From positions 372,001-436,000 of the forward strand of contig CBDCAC010000004.1 of the NCBI GenBank assembly GCA_965213775.1: a stretch of DNA of 64,000 nucleotides, written 5' to 3'. The notes under the pieces were generated by a model, which had not been told where the DNA came from, searched no databases, and saw only the letters and a program-made list of their open reading frames with translations. Shown here in pieces: positions 1-10,508 of this stretch; within the stretch, counting starts at the first letter, position 1, and every line of letters begins with the position of its first letter. Both the position numbers and the translations under genes were made by a program. The DNA comes from Lichenicoccus sp965213775. GTDB lineage: Bacteria; Pseudomonadota; Alphaproteobacteria; Acetobacterales; Acetobacteraceae.

Positions 1-1228
<1,228 letters not shown>

Positions 1229-1650
1229 CCACACACGCACAGGAACCACCCACACCCCGGATCGCTCGATGCTCCTGCTGCGCCGGTCGCCTGACGCCCC
1301 TGTCTGCACTTCCGGTGCTCACGGCCCGACGGCCGCTCCGCTCCTCGACAGGAACGCCATGCGACCTCAGCACAGCGAAATCTCGAACAATCCTCCGACA
1401 CGGACTGTGGTTGAGACCCGGCATGCCCGGTCATCCCGAACACACTCTTCTCTCGCGTCCTGAACACACCGCGACCACAGGGCCCAAACCCCGGCTCGCG
1501 GCACGCGCAGCACGCACCAACCTCTTCACACTGACAAAGAACATCACACACGGGCCGCATCCCACAGGACGCCGCCCGATCTCTCGGCCCATGACAACCA
1601 GCCCCAGCTCAACCACCCACCACACTCGACACCCCCGCACACAACGGGGA
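1229..1650. other. 16S-23S spacer between tRNA-Ala and 23S
   Basis: This 422-base transcribed spacer separates tRNA-Ala from the 23S gene. I see no further tRNA and no credible coding sequence in it. It should contain the processing stem and antitermination signals for 23S, but I cannot place them confidently. Confidence 0.7.
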
Positions 1651-1723
1651 TGGAGGCGGACGGAATCGAACCGACGACCCCCTGCTTGCAAAGCAGGTGC
1701 TCTGCCAACTGAGCTACGCCCCC
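1651..1723 (-). tRNA. tRNA-Ala (anticodon TGC)
   Basis: The complement starts GGGGGCGTAGCTCAG and carries a CTTTGCAAG anticodon loop with anticodon TGC. It ends in an acceptor strand that pairs with the 5' end (one G-U pair), followed by discriminator A. The terminal CCA is not encoded: TCC follows. The length of 73 is standard. It is the second tRNA of the rRNA spacer, the usual Ile-Ala arrangement. Confidence 0.97.
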
Positions 1724-1754
1724 AGATGGTGGGGCCCAGATGGTGGGCCCCAGA

Positions 1755-1763
<9 letters not shown>
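1723..1763. repeat. Three tandem copies of a tRNA-Ile 3'-end motif
   Basis: The 13-14-base unit CAGATGGTGGG(G)CC begins at 1723, 1737 and 1751, filling the gap between the two spacer tRNAs. The complement of the unit, GGCCCACCATCTG, contains the tRNA-Ile acceptor end with its encoded CCA; only the copy at 1751 is attached to the tRNA. It looks like a local slippage duplication of the tRNA tail. Confidence 0.8.
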
Positions 1764-1831
<68 letters not shown>

Positions 1832-1842
1832 ACACAGGTTCG

Positions 1843-1884
1843 GCCCGAACAGAGTTGCGCCCGAACAGAATTGGGCCCGAACAG
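1843..1884. repeat. Short tandem repeat, 16-base period, in the rRNA spacer
   Basis: The decamer GCCCGAACAG occurs at 1843, 1859 and 1875, exactly 16 bases apart, just upstream of tRNA-Ile in the transcribed spacer. The bases between the decamers differ. The function is unknown and replication slippage is the simplest origin. Confidence 0.75.
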
Positions 1885-2038
1885 CTTCGGCCGATTGTCA
1901 CAGGAAAGGATATGATGACGGCGCCAAGCACCACGCGACGACCAGCCCCAGACACGCCCGCGTCGATCCAACGCGGGACTTTGCGGCGCATCCCAAGACC
2001 CCGGCAGCCCGCCACCAGGATCGTCAGGACACATCCTT

Positions 2039-3546
<1,508 letters not shown>

Positions 3547-3837
3547 ATCACAGCCAATGCACCGCACCAGCTACAACAAACAAAGATCCAAAACCCACAT
3601 CACTCAATACTCAATACCAACGCATCTTCATCATACGAAAAAGAATACGAACAGCACCAAGCACCACATGACACAAACCCTAGATCAAAACCTAGAACCA
3701 GCACCACGCAATACCCCCATCCCCCATGCCTCACAGCACAGAAAACAAGCTAAGACACCGCCATCATATCCCTTCCTCAGCCTATGCAATTTTCAAGGAA
3801 CAATCCGAGGACATGACCGCGTCGCTCGGTGAGCCGG
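3547..3837 (-). promoter_or_regulatory. rRNA operon leader with boxA-like antiterminator
   Basis: This AT-rich leader runs from the predicted rRNA promoter to the 16S gene. The complement of 3783-3802 reads TGTTCCTTGAAAATTGCATA. It resembles the boxA antitermination element (consensus TGCTCTTTGAAAA) usual in alphaproteobacterial rRNA leaders. No gene is visible here. Confidence 0.6.
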
Positions 3838-3866
3838 GTTCTACGAGCAACCCGGCTCCGTGTCAA
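3838..3866 (-). promoter_or_regulatory. Predicted rRNA operon promoter
   Basis: Read on the minus strand, a perfect -35 TTGACA (complement of 3861-3866) is followed after exactly 17 bases by a -10 TAGAAC (complement of 3838-3843). A 10-bp perfect inverted repeat, GAGCCGGGTT/AACCCGGCTC at 3831-3840 and 3849-3858, fills most of the spacer and overlaps the -10. The repeat could also act as the clpB transcription terminator, since clpB ends just upstream on the same strand; no U-run follows it. Confidence 0.6.
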
Positions 3867-3928
3867 CGCGATGACAGCCCATGGGCAGGATGCTCAGGGC
3901 CGCGATGCGCGGCCGGCGGCGAGCCCGA

Positions 3929-6523
3929 TCAGGCGGCGCGGTCATGTTGCCCGTTCAGCAACAGCCCGTCCCGGTCCGCGCCGACCCGCACCGTCTCGCC
4001 GTCATGGATGGCGCCTTCCAGGATCAGTCCGGCCAGCGGGTTTTGCAGACTGCGCTGGATCACCCGCTTGAGCGGCCGTGCGCCGTAGACCGGGTCGTAG
4101 CCCGCCTCCGCCAGCCAGCCCAGTGCGGCGCCGTCCAGATGCAGCGCGATCTTGCGGTCGCCCAGCAGCGCATGCAGGCGCGCCATCTGGATCTCCACGA
4201 TCGAGGCCATATCCGCCTTCTGCAGGCGCCGGAACAGGATGATCTCGTCCAGCCGGTTGAGGAACTCGGGGCGAAAATGCTCGCGCACCACCCGCATCAC
4301 CTGTGCCTGCACCAGTGCCGCGGCGTCGCCTTCCGGCTGCTGCGCCAGGACGTCGCTGCCAAGGTTGCTGGTCAGCACGATGATGGTGTTGCGGAAATCC
4401 ACCACACGCCCCTGCCCATCGGTCAGCCGCCCGTCATCCAGCACCTGCAACAGGATATTGAAGACGTCGGGATGCGCCTTCTCGACCTCGTCGAACAGGA
4501 TCACCTGGAACGGCCGCCGCCGCACCGCCTCGGTCAGTACGCCACCCTCGTCATAGCCGACATAGCCCGGCGGTGCGCCGATCAGGCGCGACACCGCGTG
4601 CTTCTCCATGAACTCGCTCATGTCGACGCGCAGCAATGCCTTGTCGTCGTCGAACAGGAACTCGGCCAGTGCCTTGGTCAGTTCGGTCTTGCCGACGCCG
4701 GTCGGACCCAGGAACAGGAATGACCCGATCGGCCGGTTCGGATCCTGCAGCCCTGCCCGCGCCCGACGCACCGCGTGCGCCACCGCCCGCAGCGCATCCT
4801 CCTGCCCGATCACGCGCCGACGCAGCTCGTCCTCCATGCGCACCAGCTTGGCGCGCTCGCCCTCCAGCATCCTGTCCACCGGAACCCCGGTCCAGCGCGA
4901 GACGACCGACGCGATACCCGCCTCGGTCACCGCCTCGTTGACCAGGTGGCCGCCCTCCTGGGACTCCTCGGTGGTCGAGGCGATCTCGCTCTCCAGGGCG
5001 GGGATGACGCCGTACATCAACTCCGACGCGCGACCGAGATCGCCACGCCGCTGCGCCACCTCCATCTCCGAACGCGCCTGGTCGAGCCGCTCCTTGAGCT
5101 TCTGCAGCACGCTGACCCGATCCTTCTCGCGGACCCAGGTGGCGCTCAGCGCGCTGGACCGTTCCTCGAGCTCGGCGAGCTCGACCTCCAGCTTGTCCAG
5201 ACGATCCCGCGACGGCGCATCGTCCTCGCGACGCAGCGCCTCCCGCTCGATCTTGAGCTGGATCAGCCGCCGGTCGAGCTCGTCGAGCGCCTCCGGCTTG
5301 CTGTCCACCTGCATGCGCAACCGGCTGCCGGCCTCGTCGATCAGGTCGATCGCCTTGTCCGGCAGGAAGCGATCGGTGATGTAGCGGTTCGACAGCGTCG
5401 CCGCCGCGACCAGAGCTCCGTCGGTGATGCGCACCCCGTGATGCAGCTCGTACTTCTCCTTCAGCCCGCGCAGGATCGAGATCGTGTCGGCCACCGAAGG
5501 TTCGCCCACGTAGACGGACTGGAAGCGGCGCGCCAGGGCCGCATCCTTCTCGATGTATCTGCGATACTCGTCGAGCGTGGTCGCACCGATGCAGTGCAGG
5601 GTGCCGCGCGCCAGCTCCGGCTTGAGCAGGTTCGAGGCGTCCATGGCGCCGTCCGCGCGGCCGGCTCCGACCAGCGTGTGCATCTCGTCGATAAACAAGA
5701 TCACCTCGCCGTTGGCAGACTCGATCTCCTTGAGCACCGCCTTCAGCCGCTCCTCGAACTCGCCGCGGAACTTCGCACCCGCCACCAGTGCGCCCAGGTC
5801 GAGCGCCAGCAGGCGCTTGCCCTTGAGCGCCTCCGGCACATCGCCGTTGACGACGCGCAGCGCCAGACCCTCGACGATCGCGGTCTTGCCGACACCGGGC
5901 TCGCCGATCAGCACCGGGTTGTTCTTGGTCCGGCGCGCCAGGACCTGGATGGTGCGCCGGATTTCCTCGTCGCGCCCGATCACCGGATCCAGCCTGCCCG
6001 CGCGGGCGACCTCGGTCACGTCGCGGGCGTACTTCTTCAGCGCATCGAACCCGGCCTCGGCGTTCTCGCTGGTCACCTTGCGGCCGCGGCGTATCTCCTC
6101 CAGTGCCCGCTGCAGCGACGCCGCACTGACCCCGGCCTCGGCCAGCGCCCGCGCCGCGGGGCCGTCCGAGGCGACCAGCGCCACCAGCAGCCGATCCTGC
6201 GCCACGAAGCTGTCGCCGGCCTTGGTCGCCGCCTGCTGCGCCGCATCGAGCAGACGCACCAGCTCCGGCGTCGCCTGCGGATGCCCGGCCCCGCCACCCT
6301 GCACCTTCGGCTGACGGCCGAGTTCGGCCTCGACGGCGGTCTTGGCCGCCTGCGGCTTGCCTCCGGCCGCCCGGATCAGCCCGGCCGCGGCACCCTCCTC
6401 ATCGTCGAGCAGTGCCTTCAGCAGGTGCTCCGGCGTGAGGCGCTGGTGGAACTCGCGGATGGCGATCGTCTGCGCGGCCTGCAGGAACCCGCGCGAGCGC
6501 TCCGTGAACTTGTCCATGTCCAT
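3929..6523 (-). CDS. clpB: ATP-dependent disaggregase ClpB
   Basis: ClpB is a cytoplasmic AAA+ disaggregase that works with DnaK to extract proteins from heat-induced aggregates. The sequence shows the N-terminal Clp repeat domain (start MDMDKFTERSRGF), a first Walker A GEPGVGKT at about residues 207-214, the charged coiled-coil middle domain at about 400-530 that separates ClpB from ClpA, and a second Walker A GPTGVGKT near 600. The protein ends in the usual C-terminal small domain. Four in-frame ATGs cluster at the start; I chose 6523 because GAGGG lies 8 bases upstream. The resulting 864 aa is normal for the family. It is transcribed toward the rRNA operon, probably from the heat-shock promoter at 6616-6645. 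Confidence 0.97.
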   Translation of the reverse strand: MDMDKFTERSRGFLQAAQTIAIREFHQRLTPEHLLKALLDDEEGAAAGLIRAAGGKPQAAKTAVEAELGRQPKVQGGGAGHPQATPELVRLLDAAQQAATKAGDSFVAQDRLLVALVASDGPAARALAEAGVSAASLQRALEEIRRGRKVTSENAEAGFDALKKYARDVTEVARAGRLDPVIGRDEEIRRTIQVLARRTKNNPVLIGEPGVGKTAIVEGLALRVVNGDVPEALKGKRLLALDLGALVAGAKFRGEFEERLKAVLKEIESANGEVILFIDEMHTLVGAGRADGAMDASNLLKPELARGTLHCIGATTLDEYRRYIEKDAALARRFQSVYVGEPSVADTISILRGLKEKYELHHGVRITDGALVAAATLSNRYITDRFLPDKAIDLIDEAGSRLRMQVDSKPEALDELDRRLIQLKIEREALRREDDAPSRDRLDKLEVELAELEERSSALSATWVREKDRVSVLQKLKERLDQARSEMEVAQRRGDLGRASELMYGVIPALESEIASTTEESQEGGHLVNEAVTEAGIASVVSRWTGVPVDRMLEGERAKLVRMEDELRRRVIGQEDALRAVAHAVRRARAGLQDPNRPIGSFLFLGPTGVGKTELTKALAEFLFDDDKALLRVDMSEFMEKHAVSRLIGAPPGYVGYDEGGVLTEAVRRRPFQVILFDEVEKAHPDVFNILLQVLDDGRLTDGQGRVVDFRNTIIVLTSNLGSDVLAQQPEGDAAALVQAQVMRVVREHFRPEFLNRLDEIILFRRLQKADMASIVEIQMARLHALLGDRKIALHLDGAALGWLAEAGYDPVYGARPLKRVIQRSLQNPLAGLILEGAIHDGETVRVGADRDGLLLNGQHDRAA

Positions 6524-6615
6524 CTTCATGTCCCTCATCAGGCGACGTGTTGAGTGGACGGACGGTCAGGGGCGTCCCTCATCAGGCAACGCGACCGTCC
6601 GTTCGCAGCGTCGAG

Positions 6616-6645
6616 AGATGGTGATCAACCTCTTCCATCGCAAGG
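6616..6645 (-). promoter_or_regulatory. Predicted RpoH (sigma-32) promoter of clpB
   Basis: On the minus strand CCTTGCG (complement of 6639-6645) is followed after 14 bases by TCACCATCT (complement of 6616-6624). This fits the heat-shock consensus CCTTGAA-N13-15-CCCCATTTA, with CTTG and CCAT conserved. It sits about 90 bases upstream of clpB, a classic RpoH target. Confidence 0.5.
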
Positions 6646-6684
6646 AAGCAGCCGGAGCGTCATCGCGCCGACCTCGCCGGATCG

Positions 6685-7785
6685 TCAGGCGGTCGGTGTC
6701 GCCTCGCGGATGGCGGTCTGGTTGGCCTGCTTGATCTTGGCTGCCTCGTCGTCATAGACGAAGGGCAGACAGGCGTAGCGTCGGCCGCTCAGGACCGGGG
6801 ATACGGCATGCATCAGCGAGCAGGAAAAGATCGCCGCCCCGCCGGCGGCGGGACGATAGGATCGAGGTCCGAACTCCGGGAAGCTCAGCGCGCCGCCCTC
6901 GAAGTCGTCGTTGAGGTTGATCGACACGGCGAAGCGGCGATGCGCCGTAGCACTGACCGTGTTGTCGCGATGCGGCCCGAAGCAGCCCTGCTCGGCGGAG
7001 TCGTAGCAGGCGACGATCAGCCGCTCGAGCCGCGACGCCTCGAACTGGAACACCTTGCGTATCTCTGGCACGATACGCCGAACGATCCGCGCCTGCACCT
7101 GCTGCACCAGGTCGGGATCACGCAGGGTGCAGTCGCGTCGCCGCTTGAAGCCGGCATCCCTGACCGCGGTCGATTGACCGTGCTCGCGCTCGGTGAAGAC
7201 GCCCGAGGCGACGCTGCCGCTGACATGGTAGTAGTCGGTCAGGCGTCGGCAGAAATCGGCCTCGAAGACGTTGTCCAGCGACAGGATCGGCGCCGGAACC
7301 TCGTCGCGATGCTGCATCGGCAGCAGCCGACGCACTGCCTCCAAGATCTGCGAGGCCGCCCCGGGCGCCTGCTCCAGCACGCCCAGGACGCGCAGCATCG
7401 GGTCGAGCACCACCCAGCACGGGCGTACCGGCAGGCCGGCCTCCGCTGGCAACGGCCGCGCCCCGTACAGCCGGCCGACGGCGCCGTCCGCGTCCCAGAA
7501 GAAGCGCACGCCCGGCACGTCCTCCGCGAGCCCGCCGAAGGTCTCGTCCCTCGGATCCGCGCTCACGCCGAAGAAACTGGCCGCACGCCCGTCGAACACC
7601 GCCCGGCTCGCCCTGATGCGCGCGAGTTCCGCCGCCGTCCCGGGATCCAGGCAGGAGCCGAAGAAGAACAGGACGACGATCCGACCCGCCGACATGTCGA
7701 AGGTGTAGCTGCCGTGAGCCGTCGTGCAGCGCTGGCGGAACCAGGGTGCCGGATCGCCGGGAAGCAGGGTGGCATAGGATGACAT
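6685..7785 (-). CDS. Peroxiredoxin-like / 2OG-Fe(II) oxygenase fusion protein
   Basis: This is a two-domain protein of 366 aa. Residues 1-155 look like a thioredoxin-fold peroxiredoxin (AhpC/TSA type): PGDPAPWF near the start, then FFFGSCLDPGTAAE with a possible peroxidatic Cys45. Residues 165-345 look like a prolyl-4-hydroxylase-type 2-oxoglutarate/Fe(II) dioxygenase, with metal ligands H272 and D274 in PHRDN, H326 in SLMHAVSP, and R336 as a candidate 2-oxoglutarate-binding residue. The family chemistry is hydroxylation of a peptide or small molecule with 2-oxoglutarate and oxygen; the substrate is unknown. It stands alone between clpB (same strand) and the divergent flagellin module. The start is the first ATG that gives a complete Prx domain; its ribosome site is weak. 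Domain calls are fairly firm, the role is not. Confidence 0.85.
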   Translation of the reverse strand: MSSYATLLPGDPAPWFRQRCTTAHGSYTFDMSAGRIVVLFFFGSCLDPGTAAELARIRASRAVFDGRAASFFGVSADPRDETFGGLAEDVPGVRFFWDADGAVGRLYGARPLPAEAGLPVRPCWVVLDPMLRVLGVLEQAPGAASQILEAVRRLLPMQHRDEVPAPILSLDNVFEADFCRRLTDYYHVSGSVASGVFTEREHGQSTAVRDAGFKRRRDCTLRDPDLVQQVQARIVRRIVPEIRKVFQFEASRLERLIVACYDSAEQGCFGPHRDNTVSATAHRRFAVSINLNDDFEGGALSFPEFGPRSYRPAAGGAAIFSCSLMHAVSPVLSGRRYACLPFVYDDEAAKIKQANQTAIREATPTA

Positions 7786-7845
7786 GACCGGAGTGAACTC
7801 TGGAGCAAACCCGCAAAGATGTCGACAGGATGCGCAGGGCCCGGC

Positions 7846-7860
7846 TTAACCGCGGCTTAA
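7846..7860. promoter_or_regulatory. Predicted CtrA-binding box upstream of flbT
   Basis: The sequence TTAA-CCGCGGC-TTAA matches the CtrA full site TTAA-N7-TTAA exactly. It lies 67 bp upstream of flbT and 61 bp upstream of the divergent fusion gene. In alphaproteobacteria the response regulator CtrA controls flagellar genes, so the flagellin module is the likelier target. Confidence 0.6.
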
Positions 7861-7926
7861 CCATTCGCCGGCATGATCGGCTCGGGTGAAAATCATCCCT
7901 GATCGACGAAAATCGGAGCCTCCGCC

Positions 7927-8388
7927 ATGGCTGGACTCGGACTGCGCCTGACGGCCGGAGACAAGCTGGTCATAAACGGAGCCGGCATCCATTTCGTCAC
8001 CGGCGCGGACATCCGGCTCGCGAACAAGGCGCGCTTCCTGTTCGGGCGCCAGATCATGGCGCCGAGCGAGGTCAAGACAGCCGCCAGACGCATCTATTTC
8101 GCGCTTCAGACCGCCTATGTCGGTGAGGCCGAGGAGCGTGCCGCCGCCCTGCAGGAGGCCGCCTACTTCATCGAGATGTTCCGGCGCGAGACCACATCGC
8201 CTATGGCGCGCCGCCTCCTCGACGAGGCACTGCGTGCCGCGCGTGCAGGCGAATGCTACCGCGCCCTGAAGATCGCGCGCCGCATCGTCACTCACGAGAA
8301 CGCCGTGCTCTCGACGACCGGCGGGGACACGGCCGATCCAGCAACCTCCGGTCAGGCAATGACTATTCAGGCATCAACGATTTCGTAA
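7927..8388 (+). CDS. flbT: Flagellin biosynthesis repressor FlbT
   Basis: FlbT is a post-transcriptional regulator found in alphaproteobacteria. In Caulobacter it binds the flagellin mRNA leader and promotes its decay until the hook is finished. The 153-aa protein has the family pattern: an N-terminal beta-rich segment (LRLTAGDKLVINGA), the conserved RFLFGRQIMAP, then helices with IYFALQTAYVG and FIEMFRRE. The C-terminal 30 residues are polar and not conserved. GGAG lies about 9 bases before the ATG. It directly precedes the flagellin gene (gap 59 bases), with flaF after it, so the module is flbT-flagellin-flaF. Confidence 0.92.
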   Translation: MAGLGLRLTAGDKLVINGAGIHFVTGADIRLANKARFLFGRQIMAPSEVKTAARRIYFALQTAYVGEAEERAAALQEAAYFIEMFRRETTSPMARRLLDEALRAARAGECYRALKIARRIVTHENAVLSTTGGDTADPATSGQAMTIQASTIS

Positions 8389-8447
8389 CTTTTTGATGCT
8401 CTTCTGTTCTCGGCAAACAGCCACACCAGCCAGAACGGAGAAAACCC

Positions 8448-9725
8448 ATGGCCTTCTCGATCAACACCAACAACGCCTCCATGGCGGCGCTTGAGTCGCT
8501 GCGGATGACCAACAGCCAGCTGACCCAGACACAGAACGAGGTCTCGACCGGCCTCGCGGTCGGCTCGGCGTCGGACAATCCCGCCATCTACGCCATCTCG
8601 CAGCAGATGAACGGCAACATCTCAGGTCTCGCCGCGGTCTCCACCAGCCTCTCCTTCGGTGCCCAGGTGGTCAGCACGGCCTCGTCGGCCTCGTCGAACA
8701 TCATCTCGACCCTGCAGACCCTGCAGAACTCGGTGACCCAGGCCGGCCAGACCGGCATCAGCACCTCGACGATGCAGACCCAGGTGGCCAATGCGCTGAA
8801 CCAGATCAACACCTATGCCCGCAACTCGACCTTCAACGGCGTGAACCTGCTCACGACGTCGGCTGACGCGGGCGCCTCCGTGACCAGCGGCACGCTCTCC
8901 GTCGTCGACGGATTGCAGGGCAGCACGCTGGACGTCGCCAACCAGGCGGTGGCCGCGAGCGGCAACAGCGTGAAGTCCTTGACCGACGCGCTCGGCCTGA
9001 CCAGCAACATGGCCGGCGGCGAGACCGTGATCGCGAGCGGCACCGCGGCCGCCGGACAGGTGACGCAGAGCATCCTCACCTCCGGTGCGAGCGGGGTGAA
9101 CATCTCCCTGGCCTCCGGCCTGAGTGCCAGCACCGACTTCGCCAACGGCAAGAACGTCGTCCTCACCAACGGCGACGGCACGACCACGACCTTCGAGTTC
9201 GATGCCTCGGGCACCGCGCCCACGGCGGCGAACACCACGGGCGCGAATGCGAACAAGACCGTCGTGGTGACCGTCGACACCGGCTCGGAGACGACGAACC
9301 AGATGATCGGCGATCTGGTCAACTCGATGAACAGCAACGGCTACAACGCCGTCACCCAGACCGACGGTTCGGTCAACGTGACCGGACAGGGTCTCACGGC
9401 TTCCTCCAGCAGCGCCACCAACATCAATTCGGGCACCACGCTGCAAGCCGGCACCGCCGTGATCACGACGCTGCAGTCGGCGATCACCAGGATGACGAGC
9501 ATCGCCAGCAACCTCGGCAACACGACGACGCAGATCACCGGCATGCAGACCTTCACGTCCGACCTGAGCGACTCGCTCACCTCCGGCGTGGGCGCGCTCA
9601 CGGACGCCGATCTGTCTGCCGAGAGTGCGAAGCTGACCTCGCTGCAGACCAAGCAGCAGCTCGCGATCCAGTCGCTCTCGATCGCGAACTCGCAATCGCA
9701 GTCGATCCTCTCCCTGTTCCGCTAG
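8448..9725 (+). CDS. fliC: Flagellin
   Basis: This is the structural subunit of the flagellar filament, exported by the flagellar type III apparatus. The 425-aa sequence has the typical N-terminal helix domain (AFSINTNNASMAALESL, then SGLxVxSASDNPA-like residues near 45) and C-terminal domain (LQTKQQLAIQSLSIANSQSQSILSLFR). Between them, roughly residues 150-340, lies a surface-exposed region rich in Ser, Thr, Gly and Asn. There is no cysteine, as usual. A GGAG ribosome site stands 8 bases before the ATG. A strong hairpin follows the stop, so it is probably transcribed alone or with flbT. The many Ser/Thr residues make it a candidate for O-glycosylation, perhaps by the nearby TPR-glycosyltransferase. 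Confidence 0.96.
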   Translation: MAFSINTNNASMAALESLRMTNSQLTQTQNEVSTGLAVGSASDNPAIYAISQQMNGNISGLAAVSTSLSFGAQVVSTASSASSNIISTLQTLQNSVTQAGQTGISTSTMQTQVANALNQINTYARNSTFNGVNLLTTSADAGASVTSGTLSVVDGLQGSTLDVANQAVAASGNSVKSLTDALGLTSNMAGGETVIASGTAAAGQVTQSILTSGASGVNISLASGLSASTDFANGKNVVLTNGDGTTTTFEFDASGTAPTAANTTGANANKTVVVTVDTGSETTNQMIGDLVNSMNSNGYNAVTQTDGSVNVTGQGLTASSSSATNINSGTTLQAGTAVITTLQSAITRMTSIASNLGNTTTQITGMQTFTSDLSDSLTSGVGALTDADLSAESAKLTSLQTKQQLAIQSLSIANSQSQSILSLFR

Positions 9726-9733
9726 TGCCTGAT

Positions 9734-9760
9734 CGTCTCAGGCTGGTTCAGCCTGAGACG
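9734..9760 (+). terminator. Hairpin after the flagellin gene
   Basis: CGTCTCAGGCT and AGCCTGAGACG form a perfect 11-bp stem with a 5-base loop, starting 9 bases after the flagellin stop. Only two T residues follow, so it may act as an mRNA-stabilising 3' hairpin as well as a terminator. Confidence 0.75.
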
Positions 9761-9869
9761 TTCGGCGGTGGCGAGCAGAATGCTCCGAGGCAGTGAGCCG
9801 GGCGCAGCCGCGCCCGGCCTCCCTGTTCGGCTGGCACAGGTGCCCTCAGACCCGGAAGAGTTCGTCTAG

Positions 9870-10286
9870 ATGTCCTATGGATCGACGCAATACGATCGCA
9901 GCGCGGGCAAGGCTCTGGCACCGCGCGATCTCGAGGCCGCAGCTTTCGCCTTCGTCAACGAGCTGCTCGAGAACGCCCAAGGGGCGCAGGACCGCGTCGC
10001 GGCACTGGGCCGCAATCACCGCCTCTGGTCGCTTCTGCTGACCGACGTGGGCATGTCCAATAACGGCCTGCCGACGATCCTCAAGAAGGACCTGGTCAGC
10101 GTCGGAAGCTGGTCGATGTCGTACAGCATCGCCGCGATGGGACGCGATCTGCCGGTGGCGCCGCTGATCGACGTGAACCGCGACATGATGGAAGCCCTCA
10201 GGCTCAACTCGATGCCGAAGAGCAGTGTCGCGACCGCTCCATCCCCCGTCGAAGGCGTACGGATCAATCTGACCGTCGCCGTATGA
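9870..10286 (+). CDS. flaF: Flagellar biosynthesis regulator FlaF
   Basis: FlaF is a small alphaproteobacterial protein needed for flagellin production and secretion, acting opposite to FlbT. The 138-aa sequence carries the family features: RDLEAAAFAFVNELLENA, then NHRLWSLLLTDVGMSNNGLPTILKKDLVS. The last 40 residues are variable. Its position right after flagellin, with flbT before flagellin, supports the assignment. GGAAGAG lies rather far (about 11 bases) from the ATG. Confidence 0.88.
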   Translation: MSYGSTQYDRSAGKALAPRDLEAAAFAFVNELLENAQGAQDRVAALGRNHRLWSLLLTDVGMSNNGLPTILKKDLVSVGSWSMSYSIAAMGRDLPVAPLIDVNRDMMEALRLNSMPKSSVATAPSPVEGVRINLTVAV

Positions 10287-10458
10287 GCGACCACGCCCGC
10301 CGTCCCACGCTGGGTCAGTCGCCGGATGTCGGGCGTTAGCCGGCCTTGCTGCGGCGGCCGAGATCGTCGAAGTTGACGACCTGCTCCAGATGGCTTCGCA
10401 GCCGGTCCTCCCCATCGTGATGACAGCGCCGGAAACTACCTCGCCGTGATTATCCGTC

Positions 10459-10506
10459 GGGCTCTGCCCTGGACCCGCTCAAGGCGGAGCCTTGAGAATC
10501 CGCCTA
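10459..10506. repeat. Interspersed double-hairpin repeat, copy A (variant)
   Basis: GGGCTCTGCCCT-GGACCCGCT is shared with the copies at 18.8, 22.8 and 63.4 kb. Here the second hairpin is different: CTCAAGGC-GGA-GCCTTGAG (10478-10496). It lies between the convergent flaF and the TPR-glycosyltransferase gene, where it could terminate both. An inverted related segment (GGGCAGAGCCC near 10549) lies inside the end of the TPR gene. Confidence 0.65.
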
Positions 10507-10508
10507 TC

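Noticed and set aside
4775..6553. A 592-codon open frame antisense to clpB
   Set aside because: It lies wholly opposite a strongly conserved gene, has an Arg/Leu/Gln-rich composition typical of GC-driven antisense frames, and no ribosome site.
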